NCBI GenBank assembly: GCA_023128825.1
Contig: JAGMDF010000104.1
Span: forward strand, 1-37,853
DNA: 37,853 nucleotides
Direction: 5' to 3'
DNA from: Caldifarciminota bacterium
Lineage (GTDB): Bacteria > Hydrothermota > Tepidihabitantia > B3-TA06
Both the position numbers and the translations under genes were made by a program. The notes beneath the pieces were generated by a model, which was not told where the DNA came from, made no database searches, and saw nothing but the letters and a program-made list of their open reading frames with translations. The first letter of the stretch is position 1, and each line of letters begins with the position of its first letter. Positions 7,407 through 15,480 of this stretch are shown here, piece after piece.

Positions 7407-8114
7407 CTACCATATCCCCGGAAACAACCTGTACTTAACCTTCGCAGCATACTCTTTGTATCCATTCAACTCTTCCTGCAGTGTCTTGTCTTCCAGATAG
7501 GTTCTTGTTATTGCGAGGATTATCATCACACCGGCCGGAATCAGCGCATACATTGAACCGATTACGAAAGGAAGGTGAAGCGAACCTATCAGCATCCCTA
7601 CGTAACCCGGATGTCGCACAAACCTGTAAGGACCGGTGCTTATAACTTTCTGGTCCCTATCTTTCTGGATACGCACCGTACCCTCAAAGAAGGGATTTGA
7701 CAGCATCGCCCATAGGGTGAGCGCAAAAGCAAACACGTAAACGGCTATACCAATAACTACGAAATAGGCAGGCAGCAGCGTCCAGCCGAACCTGCCTACA
7801 TCCAACCCGGCCAGTGCCGGCATAACGATAAGTCCTAATATGAAATAGATAGACAACAATATCTTATCCCAGGTCTTTGTTCCTTCCTTTGCTTTCGCCC
7901 TCTCGTGCGCAAGACCCGGTATACACGTAATCATAATAATCGCTCCCGCCAGCGCCCCCACGAGAGCCATCCCGAAATATATCCACCCTCTAACGATGTT
8001 GAGTTTCCATGCCGCAAGAAAGAAACAAGCTCCACCAATGATTGCCGCCCGCAGCGGCATTAAGGCACCGATTATCCCTCGCGTAGTTACTTTTGGGCGT
8101 TTTTGACGTTCCAT
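7407..8114 (-). CDS. Isoprenylcysteine carboxyl methyltransferase-like membrane methyltransferase
   Basis: The start is set at the ATG at 8114, which has GGAGG 8 nt upstream; the ORF-track start at 8153 adds 13 residues with no ribosome site. The resulting 235-residue protein has about five membrane helices and the ICMT/PEMT-family signature near the C-terminus: STGPYRFVRHPGYVG (SAM-binding), followed by a hydrophobic helix, then TYLEDKTLQEELNGYKEYAA and YRLFPGIW. Members methylate small lipophilic or thiol/carboxyl substrates at the membrane using S-adenosylmethionine; bacterial substrates are mostly unknown. The gene is monocistronic, with its own promoter at 8205-8232. Confidence 0.85.
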   Translation of the reverse strand: MERQKRPKVTTRGIIGALMPLRAAIIGGACFFLAAWKLNIVRGWIYFGMALVGALAGAIIMITCIPGLAHERAKAKEGTKTWDKILLSIYFILGLIVMPALAGLDVGRFGWTLLPAYFVVIGIAVYVFAFALTLWAMLSNPFFEGTVRIQKDRDQKVISTGPYRFVRHPGYVGMLIGSLHLPFVIGSMYALIPAGVMIILAITRTYLEDKTLQEELNGYKEYAAKVKYRLFPGIW

Positions 8115-8204
8115 AATACTAACCTCCAATCTTAAGCTCAAACAGAGCAACACTACGATAGTTCTTACTTGAATCCTATCCCGCAGGATCGAAAGACCAT
8201 TCTA

Positions 8205-8232
8205 ATGATATTCTCGTTACATTGCTTGTCAA
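8205..8232 (-). promoter_or_regulatory. Promoter of the ICMT-like gene
   Basis: Minus strand: TTGACA (8227-8232), 16-bp spacer, TATCAT (8205-8210), then a leader of about 85 nt with GGAGG before ATG 8114. Confidence 0.7.
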
Positions 8233-8288
8233 GGGTAATTTTCCACCCCCACCTTACCCCTCCCCCATCAAGGGGAAGGATAGACTAT

Positions 8289-8319
8289 GCTCCTTTTCGC
8301 TAACGCGAAAAGATCGCAG
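8289..8319. repeat. Stem-loop repeat with CTCCTTTCG/CGAAAGATCGCAG flanks, copy 2
   Basis: Plus strand GCTCCTTTTCGC, loop TAAC, GCGAAAAGATCGCAG. Same flanks as copies at 7323 and 30378; followed directly by the CAGATT-type repeat at 8328. Confidence 0.6.
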
Positions 8320-8327
8320 GGGGAACT

Positions 8328-8383
8328 AACCGCAGATTACGCAGATTGGATAGATGTCATTGCGAGGAACGAAGTGCTTGCCC
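8328..8383. repeat. Composite dispersed repeat (CAGATT type plus GTCATTGCGAG type)
   Basis: ACCGCAGATTACGCAGATTG then AGATGTCATTGCGAGGAACGAAG. The same two modules in the same order occur at 3219-3280, and the first module alone at 27300-27333. Confidence 0.65.
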
Positions 8384-8415
8384 CGTCACCTTTACGTCCA
8401 ACCCGGCATACATTC

Positions 8416-8595
8416 CTCGTGTCCAGCTTTCGGGTAACTTCTGACCAGTTTTTGACCAGCATAATTTCTTTGGCGTGTCCTACTTTTGTCCCCCTTTTGA
8501 CCATCTTTTGACCAGCTTTTGTCCACCTTTTGACCAACTTAAATTTTGCAGGCTTGTCCAGCTTTTGGGTATCTTTTGACCGGCTTTTGGGGAGT
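8416..8595. repeat. Degenerate 11-bp tandem repeat array
   Basis: Read on the minus strand, the unit is GGWCAAAAGNT. The clearest part (about 8476-8540) has consecutive 11-base units (GGTCAAAAGGT, GGACAAAAGCT, GGTCAAAAGAT, GGTCAAAAGGG, GGACAAAAGTA). Flanking units are more diverged, and the longer block GGTCARAAGWTACCCRAAAGC occurs at both ends. The minus-strand frame 8337-8630 across it has a TTG start and no ribosome site, so I treat this as non-coding. The remainder of the 8115-8691 gap is the repeats listed above. Confidence 0.7.
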
Positions 8596-8691
8596 TTTTT
8601 TGAAGGCATCTGGTGACGTGTTGGGTTCAAATATGAAGGGAAAGATGCGTCCCAAGGCTTGCCTTAAGCCCCAATCTGCGTAAACTTAAGG

Positions 8692-10254
8692 ATGAAGAAA
8701 CCCTTGCAGAAAGAGCCTTATTACATAACCACGCCTATCTACTACGTTAACGCCGAGCCGCACATCGGCCATACGTATACCACCATTCTGGCCGATACCC
8801 TGGCCCGGTTCTGGAGGGCTTTCGGAAAGGACACCTACTTTTTGACAGGCACCGACGAGCACGGCGACAAGATCATGCAGGCGGCCAAAGCTGAAGGTGT
8901 CCAGACAAAAGAATACGTTGACCGCATCGCCGGGATGTTCCGCTCTACTTTTGAAGAGCTGGGCTTCACCTACAACCGCTTCATCCGGACGACTGACCCT
9001 GATCACGTAAAGGTGGTGCAGGACATCCTGCAGAAGGTATACGATAAGGGCGACATCTACTTCGGTGAATACGGTGGCTACTACTGCGTGGGCTGCGAGA
9101 GATTTTATACGGAGAAGGAGATGGTGGACGGTCGCTGTCCTGATCATCAGACGCCTTTAGAGTACCGCTCGGAGAAGAATTACTTCTTCAAGATGAGTAA
9201 ATATCAGAACTGGCTTATCAAACACATCAAGGAGAACCCTTCCTTCATCGAGCCGGAGCGCCACCGCAACAAGGTTCTTTCGTTCCTTCAAGACCCGCTG
9301 AGTGATCTGTGCATATCCAGACCAAAGGAGCGGCTGTCCTGGGGCATCCCGCTGCCGTTCGATGCCAATTACGTCACCTACGTGTGGTTCGACGCGCTCA
9401 TAAATTACTTGACCGCAATCGGTTATCCGGACGGTGAAGATTTCAAGCGCTACTGGCCGGTATCCTATCACCTGATAGCCAAGGACATACTTGTTCCCCA
9501 CGCCATCTACTGGCCTGCTATGCTCAAATCCATGGGGGCCGGGCCGTATAAGGGGCTGAGGGTGCACGGTTACTGGCAGGTAGAGGCGGCGAAGATGTCG
9601 AAGTCGCTGGGTAACGTGGTGAGACCCTTGGATATGAAGCGCAAGTACGGGTTCGAGGCGTTCAGGTATTTCCTATTGAGGGAGATGAGCTTCGGGCTGG
9701 ACTCTTCTTTCAGTGAGGAGCTCCTGGTGGAGCGCATCAACTCCGACCTGGCCAACGATTTCGGCAATCTGGTGTCGCGTGTCCTTGGTATGACCGAAAA
9801 GTATCAGGACGGAATCGTAAAGAAGGTGGAAGGGTATGGAGGCAAGCTTCGGGATGTGGCAGTCGACATTGCCGAGGAGCTGCCTCAGCTTATGAAGGGT
9901 TTCCGGTTCCGGAAGGGCGTCTTAAAGATCTGGGAGCTGGTCACCGGTTCAAACGGGTTCGTTGAGGAGTCCGCACCGTGGGTGCTCGACAAGGAAGGCA
10001 AGAAAGACGAGCTGGCCGGTGTGCTTTACGCGTTGCTGGAGAGTTTAAGGTTGCTTTCGGTCTTCCTTGCCCCGTTCATGCCTGAGACGTGCGAGAAGTT
10101 GCGTGCCAAACTGGGTCTTGATGCTTTGCATAATACCATCCACTACAAGGAGCTGGTCAAGTGGGGCCAGCTGCCCTCTGGCATCAAGGTACAAAAGGGA
10201 GAAGCGCTCTTCCCTCGCGTTGAGTACTCTGCCGAAGAGTGCTCAGCAGAGTAG
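8692..10254 (+). CDS. metG: Methionyl-tRNA synthetase
   Basis: 520 residues. This class I synthetase charges tRNA-Met for initiation and elongation. HIGH is at 24-27 within YYVNAEPHIGHTYTT, the editing/zinc insert is YYCVGCERFYTEKE followed by CPDH (about 127-150), VTYVWFDALINYLTAIG is the methionine-pocket region, and KMSKS (about 301-305) lies in AAKMSKSLGNVV. The anticodon-binding helical domain follows. The protein stops shortly after it and lacks the C-terminal tRNA-binding (EMAP/Trbp111-like) domain seen in longer MetRS. The start has only a weak AAGGA immediately upstream. I see no T-box or S-box structure in front of it. It is monocistronic and convergent with the lipoprotein gene; the upstream gap holds the 11-bp array. 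Confidence 0.96.
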   Translation: MKKPLQKEPYYITTPIYYVNAEPHIGHTYTTILADTLARFWRAFGKDTYFLTGTDEHGDKIMQAAKAEGVQTKEYVDRIAGMFRSTFEELGFTYNRFIRTTDPDHVKVVQDILQKVYDKGDIYFGEYGGYYCVGCERFYTEKEMVDGRCPDHQTPLEYRSEKNYFFKMSKYQNWLIKHIKENPSFIEPERHRNKVLSFLQDPLSDLCISRPKERLSWGIPLPFDANYVTYVWFDALINYLTAIGYPDGEDFKRYWPVSYHLIAKDILVPHAIYWPAMLKSMGAGPYKGLRVHGYWQVEAAKMSKSLGNVVRPLDMKRKYGFEAFRYFLLREMSFGLDSSFSEELLVERINSDLANDFGNLVSRVLGMTEKYQDGIVKKVEGYGGKLRDVAVDIAEELPQLMKGFRFRKGVLKIWELVTGSNGFVEESAPWVLDKEGKKDELAGVLYALLESLRLLSVFLAPFMPETCEKLRAKLGLDALHNTIHYKELVKWGQLPSGIKVQKGEALFPRVEYSAEECSAE

Positions 10255-10316
10255 CACATCCGAAGGGGAGTATAGTACATTTAGGGTAAACACGTCTCCA
10301 ATCAGTCTTACTACTC

Positions 10317-11564
10317 TTATTGAGAAATGATCTCTATCTCTCCGACTTCACCGTCAGGGGTCACGAGAGAGCATTCCGAAGGTGTCAACCACATTCCCTG
10401 CACAGACTCCTCTTTCTTTGGCTCACCAGCAGGTCCCTGGGTTAAGGCTTGCGAAACTGCCGGTTCTACATACACCCTTACTCCAAAATCGCAACCCGAG
10501 GTAAACACATACCAGGAGTCTCCACCGCACTTGTAGTAGCTCCTCCTGGCACATGAGCTTCCTTCGTCTGCACCAAGATAGGGATCATCAGATGAATAGT
10601 GCCATATGCCAACGAAGAATTGAGAGCTTGAGAAGGTATGGTTTACAGTATGTTCACGCCACCCCATGCTCTGGGAAGTTTGTTCCTTGAGGTTGATGAG
10701 GGAACCAGAAGGCCAGTAATAATCTCCGCTAGACGTGTAGTCATCCCAGCTATCGATATCGAATTCTTCATACGAGCCCGAAAAGAGATAGATTCTTACC
10801 TTGGTAACCCGAGCAGCACTCCATCCCGATGGTCTGGTGAATCTTACTACCAACCACCCGTAGGTGGTGCACTTGTATCCATCCTCGAAGCTCCCGTCGT
10901 CATAGGAAAGCCATTGACCTGGTCGTTGTTCGGTTGTAAAATACCAAACATCGCCCGCGGTAGTTGCTCCTTTATCGTCCTTTGCCACGATCTTCCAGTA
11001 ATATGTGGTGTTATACTCTAAAGTGCCCGGATTATAGGTCGTGGATGTGTAGCCTGATGCAACTAAGGGTGGACTTGATGATGTCCCAAAGTAGACATCG
11101 TAAGTTACCGGATCACCATCAGGGTCACCGCCAGTCCAGCTGAGGTTAACATCAAGAGGTTGATCAGTGGCACCATTGGCTGGAGAAGGATTGCCTGGGG
11201 CACTTGGCGGCTGGTTGTAATCCACAAATACAGTGACCACATCGGAGGTCCCTACGTTATCCGAAGGGTCATACGCCTTTGCAAAGACGGTATGCATGCT
11301 GCTGTCAGACACAGTGGTAGGATCCCATTCATATTCCCATGGAGATTCGGTATCAGAGTAACACATAGCTCCGTCAACATGGAATTCGACCTCAACCACC
11401 TCTTTGTTGTCATCGGCATCGGCTCGTATTATTACTGGATCTGAGATAGTCGCGTTATCGGGGGGATACGTAATGCTTACGGCGGGTGGTTCTTTATCGC
11501 AGCCTGTGGTTAGCATCAAACCGAGCGCCACTGCTACGGCTAACGCCGCTTTTTTGTAAGTCAT
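10317..11564 (-). CDS. Surface lipoprotein with Ig-like and fibronectin III-like domains
   Basis: 415 residues. The lipoprotein signal peptide ends LMLTTGC (Cys about 22). An Ig-like module (about 27-115: VSITYPPDNATISDPVIIRA ... VVTVFVD) follows, then a fibronectin type III-like module (about 117-212: PSPANGATDQPLDVNLSW ... YYWKIVAKDDKG ... WYFTT). The C-terminal domain, about 170 residues, is Ser/Tyr/Trp-rich, probably beta-rich, and unrecognised (DGSFEDGYKCTTYGWLVVRF). The acidic tail ends GEVGEIEIISQ. Such proteins are usually anchored at the outer or inner membrane and act in adhesion or glycan binding; no catalytic motif is seen. The gene is monocistronic: its own promoter gives a leader of about 55 nt with GAGGAGG before ATG. 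There is no sorting tail, unlike the secreted propeller at 3407. Confidence 0.82.
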   Translation of the reverse strand: MTYKKAALAVAVALGLMLTTGCDKEPPAVSITYPPDNATISDPVIIRADADDNKEVVEVEFHVDGAMCYSDTESPWEYEWDPTTVSDSSMHTVFAKAYDPSDNVGTSDVVTVFVDYNQPPSAPGNPSPANGATDQPLDVNLSWTGGDPDGDPVTYDVYFGTSSSPPLVASGYTSTTYNPGTLEYNTTYYWKIVAKDDKGATTAGDVWYFTTEQRPGQWLSYDDGSFEDGYKCTTYGWLVVRFTRPSGWSAARVTKVRIYLFSGSYEEFDIDSWDDYTSSGDYYWPSGSLINLKEQTSQSMGWREHTVNHTFSSSQFFVGIWHYSSDDPYLGADEGSSCARRSYYKCGGDSWYVFTSGCDFGVRVYVEPAVSQALTQGPAGEPKKEESVQGMWLTPSECSLVTPDGEVGEIEIISQ

Positions 11565-11626
11565 TTTTGCCTCCTCTTCAAGGGTTTGTTTAGCTGCTCT
11601 TTCATTGTAAAGAAACTCTCTATTTT

Positions 11627-11654
11627 ATAATACACCCCTTCTGGCAGATGTCAA
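11627..11654 (-). promoter_or_regulatory. Promoter of the Ig/FN3 lipoprotein gene
   Basis: Minus strand: TTGACA (11649-11654), 16-bp spacer, TATTAT (11627-11632); long leader with GAGGAGG ahead of ATG 11564. Confidence 0.72.
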
Positions 11655-11722
11655 GGAACTGATTCCTCCATACTTTTTCTTCCAACATGGCAACTATCTC
11701 CTGAACAATCTACCCTATGGGA

Positions 11723-11751
11723 TTGACAAGCCCCTCTTTATTCAGTAGAAT
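11723..11751 (+). promoter_or_regulatory. Promoter of rpsT
   Basis: TTGACA (11723-11728), 17-bp spacer, TAGAAT (11746-11751), then a leader of about 20 nt with AAAGGAG and ATG at 11777. Confidence 0.7.
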
Positions 11752-11776
11752 TATAGTCTAACGTTAAAGGAGAAGA

Positions 11777-12019
11777 ATGCCTGTAACGAAAAGCGTATTG
11801 AAGAACGTGCGGCAGAACGCCAAGAGGCGAGCGGTAAACAAGGCGCGCAAGTCTCGTCTTAAGACCGAGATCGCGAAGTTTACTGCAACGGCCAAGAAGG
11901 ATAAGGCAAAGCTTTATCCTGCGGTGCAGGCCATGATAGATAAAACCGCCCGCGAAGGCGTAATTCACCGCAACAAGGCCTCAAGACTTAAGGCAAAACT
12001 GGCAAGCCAGATCACCTAG
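11777..12019 (+). CDS. rpsT: 30S ribosomal protein S20
   Basis: 80 residues, highly basic, matching bS20. It begins MPVTKSVLKNVRQNAKRRAV, which corresponds to the conserved N-terminal S20 helix, and ends NKASRLKAKLASQIT. S20 binds the 5' and 3' minor domains of 16S rRNA early in small-subunit assembly. The ribosome site AAAGGAG lies 6 nt ahead of ATG. The gene stands alone between its own promoter and a strong terminator, the usual arrangement for rpsT, and has no partner gene in the same direction. Confidence 0.95.
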   Translation: MPVTKSVLKNVRQNAKRRAVNKARKSRLKTEIAKFTATAKKDKAKLYPAVQAMIDKTAREGVIHRNKASRLKAKLASQIT

Positions 12020-12058
12020 GCTTCCCCATCCATGTCTTAGGGGCACTGGGAAAAAGAG

Positions 12059-12092
12059 ATTGGCCGGGGTCACAGACCCCGGCCAATTTTTA
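12059..12092. terminator. Strong, probably bidirectional, intrinsic terminator
   Basis: Perfect 13-bp stem ATTGGCCGGGGTC / GACCCCGGCCAAT with a 3-nt loop, followed by TTTTT on the plus strand and by CTCTTTTTC on the minus strand. It lies between rpsT and the end of the fifteen-gene minus-strand block and can serve both. Confidence 0.92.
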
Positions 12093-12104
12093 AGACAAAA
12101 CCTC

Positions 12105-12647
12105 TCAGGTACGATATTTGGGCCGGGCGAACACCATACGTCCCGCCGGGGTGTTCACCACTCCTTTGATTACAACCTCCAGGTAGCGGTTGATGTGCTC
12201 TGCGCCCTCCTCAACAACAACCTTTATCCCGTTGGAGAAGTAACCAACCCCCTCATCCTGTCCCTTTCCCTTCTTCACGATCCGCACCACGGTTTCGTCC
12301 CCAGGCTTGAAATGCGGCACGAAACGCTCGAATAGTGCGTCTATGTCAACCACCCGCATCCCTTTCCGGCGCAGCTTCTCCGCGTTGAGTTCCTTTGAGA
12401 GCTTGAGGAGCACCGCCTTCTTAGCCCGGGTTAAAGCAACTGCCTTCGCGCTTGAATCCAGATCAGAAGCAAACTCGATCTTAACGTCAGGACACTTACT
12501 TAATCGCTCTATACCTGAGGCTGTTTCATCGTCCAGAGGAGAAACATAAACCTTCCCCCTTAAAAGCTGCATCTCGAACAAAGAAAGCACACGTCCATCC
12601 ACCAGTGCGTCTCGTTCGATTACGTATTTTTCTTTCCTTGCAAACAT
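12105..12647 (-). CDS. PIN-TRAM domain protein (YacL-like, degenerate PIN)
   Basis: 180 residues aligning with the cytoplasmic part of YacL/PilT-type PIN-TRAM proteins. The PIN start is YVIERDALVDGRVLSLFE (about 8-25). The TRAM domain (about 115-176) is well kept: PGDETVVRIVKKGKGQDEGV, YFSNGIKVVVEEGA, and the ending NTPAGRMVFARPK. The N-terminal membrane helices of YacL are absent. Key acidic PIN residues appear lost: the usual VIDTS Asp is Glu (VIERD), and the usual TNDYNLNK block reads KLSKELNAE. Nuclease activity is therefore doubtful and RNA binding through TRAM may be the remaining role. It follows radA by 10 nt; radA and yacL are also neighbours in Firmicutes, which supports the identity. 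Confidence 0.82.
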   Translation of the reverse strand: MFARKEKYVIERDALVDGRVLSLFEMQLLRGKVYVSPLDDETASGIERLSKCPDVKIEFASDLDSSAKAVALTRAKKAVLLKLSKELNAEKLRRKGMRVVDIDALFERFVPHFKPGDETVVRIVKKGKGQDEGVGYFSNGIKVVVEEGAEHINRYLEVVIKGVVNTPAGRMVFARPKYRT

Positions 12648-12657
12648 CGATCCTCCT

Positions 12658-14007
12658 TCACGAGTTTCGAATGTATTCGAGGGCCTCGCGAATCGATCTT
12701 ACCCCGATAGTCTGGATACCCTTAAAGTCGCCTGAGTTGCGTTTCGGAATCAGAGCGGTGGTAAATCCCAGGCGCGCCGCCTCTTTGAGACGCAATTCGG
12801 CCTGGGCCACCGGCCGAACTTCTCCGCCAAGACCCGTCTCGCCGAAGATAACGAGATCGTTGGGAAGCTTGCGATCGGCAAGCGAGGAGGCTATAGCCAG
12901 CACTACAGCCAGGTCGCATGAGGGTTCCTCTATAAAGATACCGCCTACAACATTCAGGTAGGTGTCGAGGGAAAGAGCGGAGATGCCTCCTCTTCTGGCA
13001 AGTACGGCGAGAAGCATGGCGAATCGCTGGCGCGGGAAGCCGGTAGTGACCCTTTGGGGCGACGGGAAGGGTGTGGGAGCTGTAAGCCCCTGGACCTCGA
13101 CCAAAAGAGGCCTTGTCCCTTCCATGACAACGGTCACAGCAGAACCCGGGGCGCGCTCTTCCTGGTCGGAAAGGAAGATAAACGATGGATTCTCAATATC
13201 GCTAAGCCCCTTGGCAGTCATCTCAAACAGTCCTATCTCGTTGGTTGAGCCGAATCGGTTCTTCACGGCCCTCAGGATGCGATACTGCTGAAACCTATCC
13301 CCCTCGAAGTAGAGCACCGTGTCTACGATGTGTTCCAGGGTTTTTGGCCCTGCCAGGGTCCCGAACTTGGTCACGTGACCTATGATTAACGTGGTCACGT
13401 CCTCGGATTTAGCCAACCTTTGGAATCGTGCCGCACTCTCACGCACCTGACCAACACTTCCTGCGGCCCCAGCAAGAGCAGCCGTAGTCATGGCCTGAAT
13501 GGAATCAACTACAAGGAAGCCGGGTTTAAGCTCTTGAGTTCTTTCCTCAATCGCCTCGGCTTCAGTCTCTGCCAAAAGATACAGGTTGTTTGTGCCGATC
13601 TCCAGACGCCGGGCCCGGAGTTTGAGTTGTGAAAGCGACTCCTCACCCGAGGCGTAAAGTACACGACCTGTGGATGAAAGCTGGGAGACCAACTGCATGG
13701 CAAGGGTCGATTTTCCTATCCCCGGGTCGCCACCCAGGAGTACAACCGATCCTGGAACAAAACCTCCACCCAGGACCCTGTCCAGCTCCGGATGCGAGGT
13801 AGGGATGCGTGGCCTTGCCTCAAGCTCGACATCATCCAGCAGTACAGGTTGAGCTGCGGACTTGGCTGGCTTGCCTGTGCTCCGCTTTGTTACCGCACGT
13901 TCCTCGGCAAAGGTGTTCCACTCGCCGCAGGACGGGCAGTGCCCGAGCCAGCGTGGGCTTTCATGCCCGCAGTTCTGGCAGATAAAGATCGATTCGCGTT
14001 TGCTCAA
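12658..14007 (-). CDS. radA: DNA repair/recombination ATPase RadA (Sms)
   Basis: 449 residues. The N-terminal zinc finger is C-x2-C-x11-C-x2-C (FICQNCGHESPRWLGHCPSC, about 9-28). The RecA-like core has Walker A GGDPGIGKSTL (about 94-104) and the RadA-specific KNRFGSTNEIGLFEM (about 250). The C-terminal Lon-like domain holds LDTYLNVVGGIFIEEPSCDL. RadA drives branch migration and processes recombination intermediates with RecA. Its ATG overlaps the mlaD stop by 4 bases, so it is co-translated with the lipid-transport genes, an unusual pairing. The PIN-TRAM gene follows 10 nt later. Confidence 0.96.
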   Translation of the reverse strand: MSKRESIFICQNCGHESPRWLGHCPSCGEWNTFAEERAVTKRSTGKPAKSAAQPVLLDDVELEARPRIPTSHPELDRVLGGGFVPGSVVLLGGDPGIGKSTLAMQLVSQLSSTGRVLYASGEESLSQLKLRARRLEIGTNNLYLLAETEAEAIEERTQELKPGFLVVDSIQAMTTAALAGAAGSVGQVRESAARFQRLAKSEDVTTLIIGHVTKFGTLAGPKTLEHIVDTVLYFEGDRFQQYRILRAVKNRFGSTNEIGLFEMTAKGLSDIENPSFIFLSDQEERAPGSAVTVVMEGTRPLLVEVQGLTAPTPFPSPQRVTTGFPRQRFAMLLAVLARRGGISALSLDTYLNVVGGIFIEEPSCDLAVVLAIASSLADRKLPNDLVIFGETGLGGEVRPVAQAELRLKEAARLGFTTALIPKRNSGDFKGIQTIGVRSIREALEYIRNS

Positions 14008-14780
14008 AATACCTTTACTTCTACGTTCAAGTAACGCTCAGGATGCTCTCTTATATCCTGAATCAAAACCTTCAGTTCCTCTGAGGCCTCTTTGAGGTTC
14101 ACGTACACCGTATCATCTTCCATCAGCCTTCCCAAAGATCCTTCGCCGCGCTGGAGCCTCGTAAGGATAGAATCAAGACTCTGTGCGGCAGAGGCCAAAT
14201 CGTCTATGGCTTCGCCCATCGCCTCACCGCGCTCGACCACAGGTTTGATACCCCGTTTAGCCTCATCAAACAGATCAGTAATCCCCTCTTCAACAGCCGT
14301 CTGAATGCCCCCTATCTCCAGCTCGGAAAGCAGGGATTCTATCCGAATTAGCGTGCGTTGCAGGTGCTCCAGAGAGAAGTCATCTATATACATCCCTTTG
14401 AACACTATGTTCGTGTCCCTGACCATGATGTCGGATTCACCTAAATCCACCTTAATATACTTTTCTCCAGTAAAGAGCGAACGGGTACGCATGGTAATGC
14501 GGGAGTCTATTGGGATATCGATGTCTTCTTCGATGTTCAGTGTAAGCATTATATCATTTTTGCCGATCTCTACATCCGTCACCTTTCCCTTTACGACTCC
14601 GGCCACGTCCACCGGATCGCTCATGCGCAGTCCACCTACATCCTTGAGGCGCACCTTTACCTCGTAGGTTTTGCGTAACGACCAGTAATCCTTAAGCCAG
14701 CTGACACCGAAGAGCAGGATTAAGAGCCCGAAGAAAAGAAAGAGTCCTGCTGCTATCTCTCGACGGCGTTCATTATTCAT
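14004..14780 (-). CDS. mlaD: MCE/MlaD-family substrate-binding protein of a lipid transporter
   Basis: 258 residues: a short cytoplasmic N-terminus, one membrane anchor (about 11-29, GLFLFFGLLILLFGVSWL), a single MCE domain (about 36-118: YEVKVRLKDVGGLRMSDPVD, VAGVVKGKVTDVEIG, TRSLFTGEKYIKVDLG), then a helical C-terminus (LIRIESLLSELEIGG; GEGSLGRLMEDDTVYVNLKE) ending HPERYLNVEVKVF. MlaD hexamers sit in the periplasm on the MlaE permease and conduct phospholipids between membranes, which implies a diderm cell. It overlaps mlaF by 8 bases and radA by 4. Confidence 0.93.
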   Translation of the reverse strand: MNNERRREIAAGLFLFFGLLILLFGVSWLKDYWSLRKTYEVKVRLKDVGGLRMSDPVDVAGVVKGKVTDVEIGKNDIMLTLNIEEDIDIPIDSRITMRTRSLFTGEKYIKVDLGESDIMVRDTNIVFKGMYIDDFSLEHLQRTLIRIESLLSELEIGGIQTAVEEGITDLFDEAKRGIKPVVERGEAMGEAIDDLASAAQSLDSILTRLQRGEGSLGRLMEDDTVYVNLKEASEELKVLIQDIREHPERYLNVEVKVF

Positions 14781-15480
14781 AAAGTTCCTCCAATCGCGTG
14801 ATACGGCGCGGACGGCTCAAAGTATAGTTCTTTAGGAAGTAAATATCCTGTCCGGCGCGCCTGGCAAGTCCCATATCGTGAGTGACGATAAGGGATGTCA
14901 CCTCCAGCCGTTCGCTAAGTTCTATGATGAGTTTGGTGATGCGCGTGGCCACCGCCGGGTCAAGAGCGGTGGTTGGCTCGTCGTAAAAGATGTATGCCGG
15001 CCCGGCGGCGATAGCACGCGCTATTGCCACAAGTTTCTTCATCCCCCCGGAAAGCTGAGCCGGATACTTCCTACGCACATCTCCATCAAGCCCCACCATC
15101 TCAAGCTTCTCGTCAATGATCCGATTCTGTTCCTCCCAAGGAAGGTTTTTACTGTCAAGGGCTAAAGCGATATTGTCGGCCACTGAAAGGGAATCCAGAA
15201 GCGCCGATCCCTGGAACACATAGCCTATCTTCTGGCGTATACGGGTAAGCTTCCTTTTGAAGCGAGGTTTTACCATAAGGGGGGTTATGTCCATTTCGTC
15301 TATGAAGATCTTCCCGGTATCAGGAACAAGCAACCCGAGTATACACTTGAGGAAGACGGTCTTGCCTGATCCGGACTTGCCCAGTATGAACACCCTTCGA
15401 CCGTCTTGCGCCTCAAAATCGATGCCCTCAAGCACCTTCTGCTGCGAGAAACACTTGGATAGCCCAGAGATCTTTATCAT
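14773..15480 (-). CDS. mlaF: ABC transporter ATPase of MlaF type
   Basis: 235 residues. Walker A GKSGSGKTVF (about 34-43), Q-loop GYVFQGSALLDSLSV, signature LSGGMKKLVAIARAIA, Walker B AYIFYDEPTTALDP, and switch His in VTHDMGLA. The ABC signature with GMKK and the pairing with MlaE and MlaD place it in the MlaF/Ttg2A group, which powers lipid movement at the inner membrane. The start codon overlaps the mlaE stop by 4 bases. Confidence 0.95.
   Translation of the reverse strand: MIKISGLSKCFSQQKVLEGIDFEAQDGRRVFILGKSGSGKTVFLKCILGLLVPDTGKIFIDEMDITPLMVKPRFKRKLTRIRQKIGYVFQGSALLDSLSVADNIALALDSKNLPWEEQNRIIDEKLEMVGLDGDVRRKYPAQLSGGMKKLVAIARAIAAGPAYIFYDEPTTALDPAVATRITKLIIELSERLEVTSLIVTHDMGLARRAGQDIYFLKNYTLSRPRRITRLEELYE

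Noticed and set aside
8416-8595. CRISPR array
   Set aside because: Unit is 11 bp with no spacers and no cas genes nearby.
8337-8630. 97-residue minus ORF over the 11-bp array, with Lys-rich 11-residue repeats
   Set aside because: TTG start without ribosome site; its repeats are explained by the DNA array and its 3' part runs through the dispersed repeat.
8600-8691. T-box or S-box riboswitch ahead of metG
   Set aside because: No T-box sequence, specifier loop or terminator/antiterminator pair seen.
10226-10260. Terminator-like inverted repeat at the end of metG
   Set aside because: Stem of 8 bp with a 13-nt loop and no U-run; mostly inside coding sequence.
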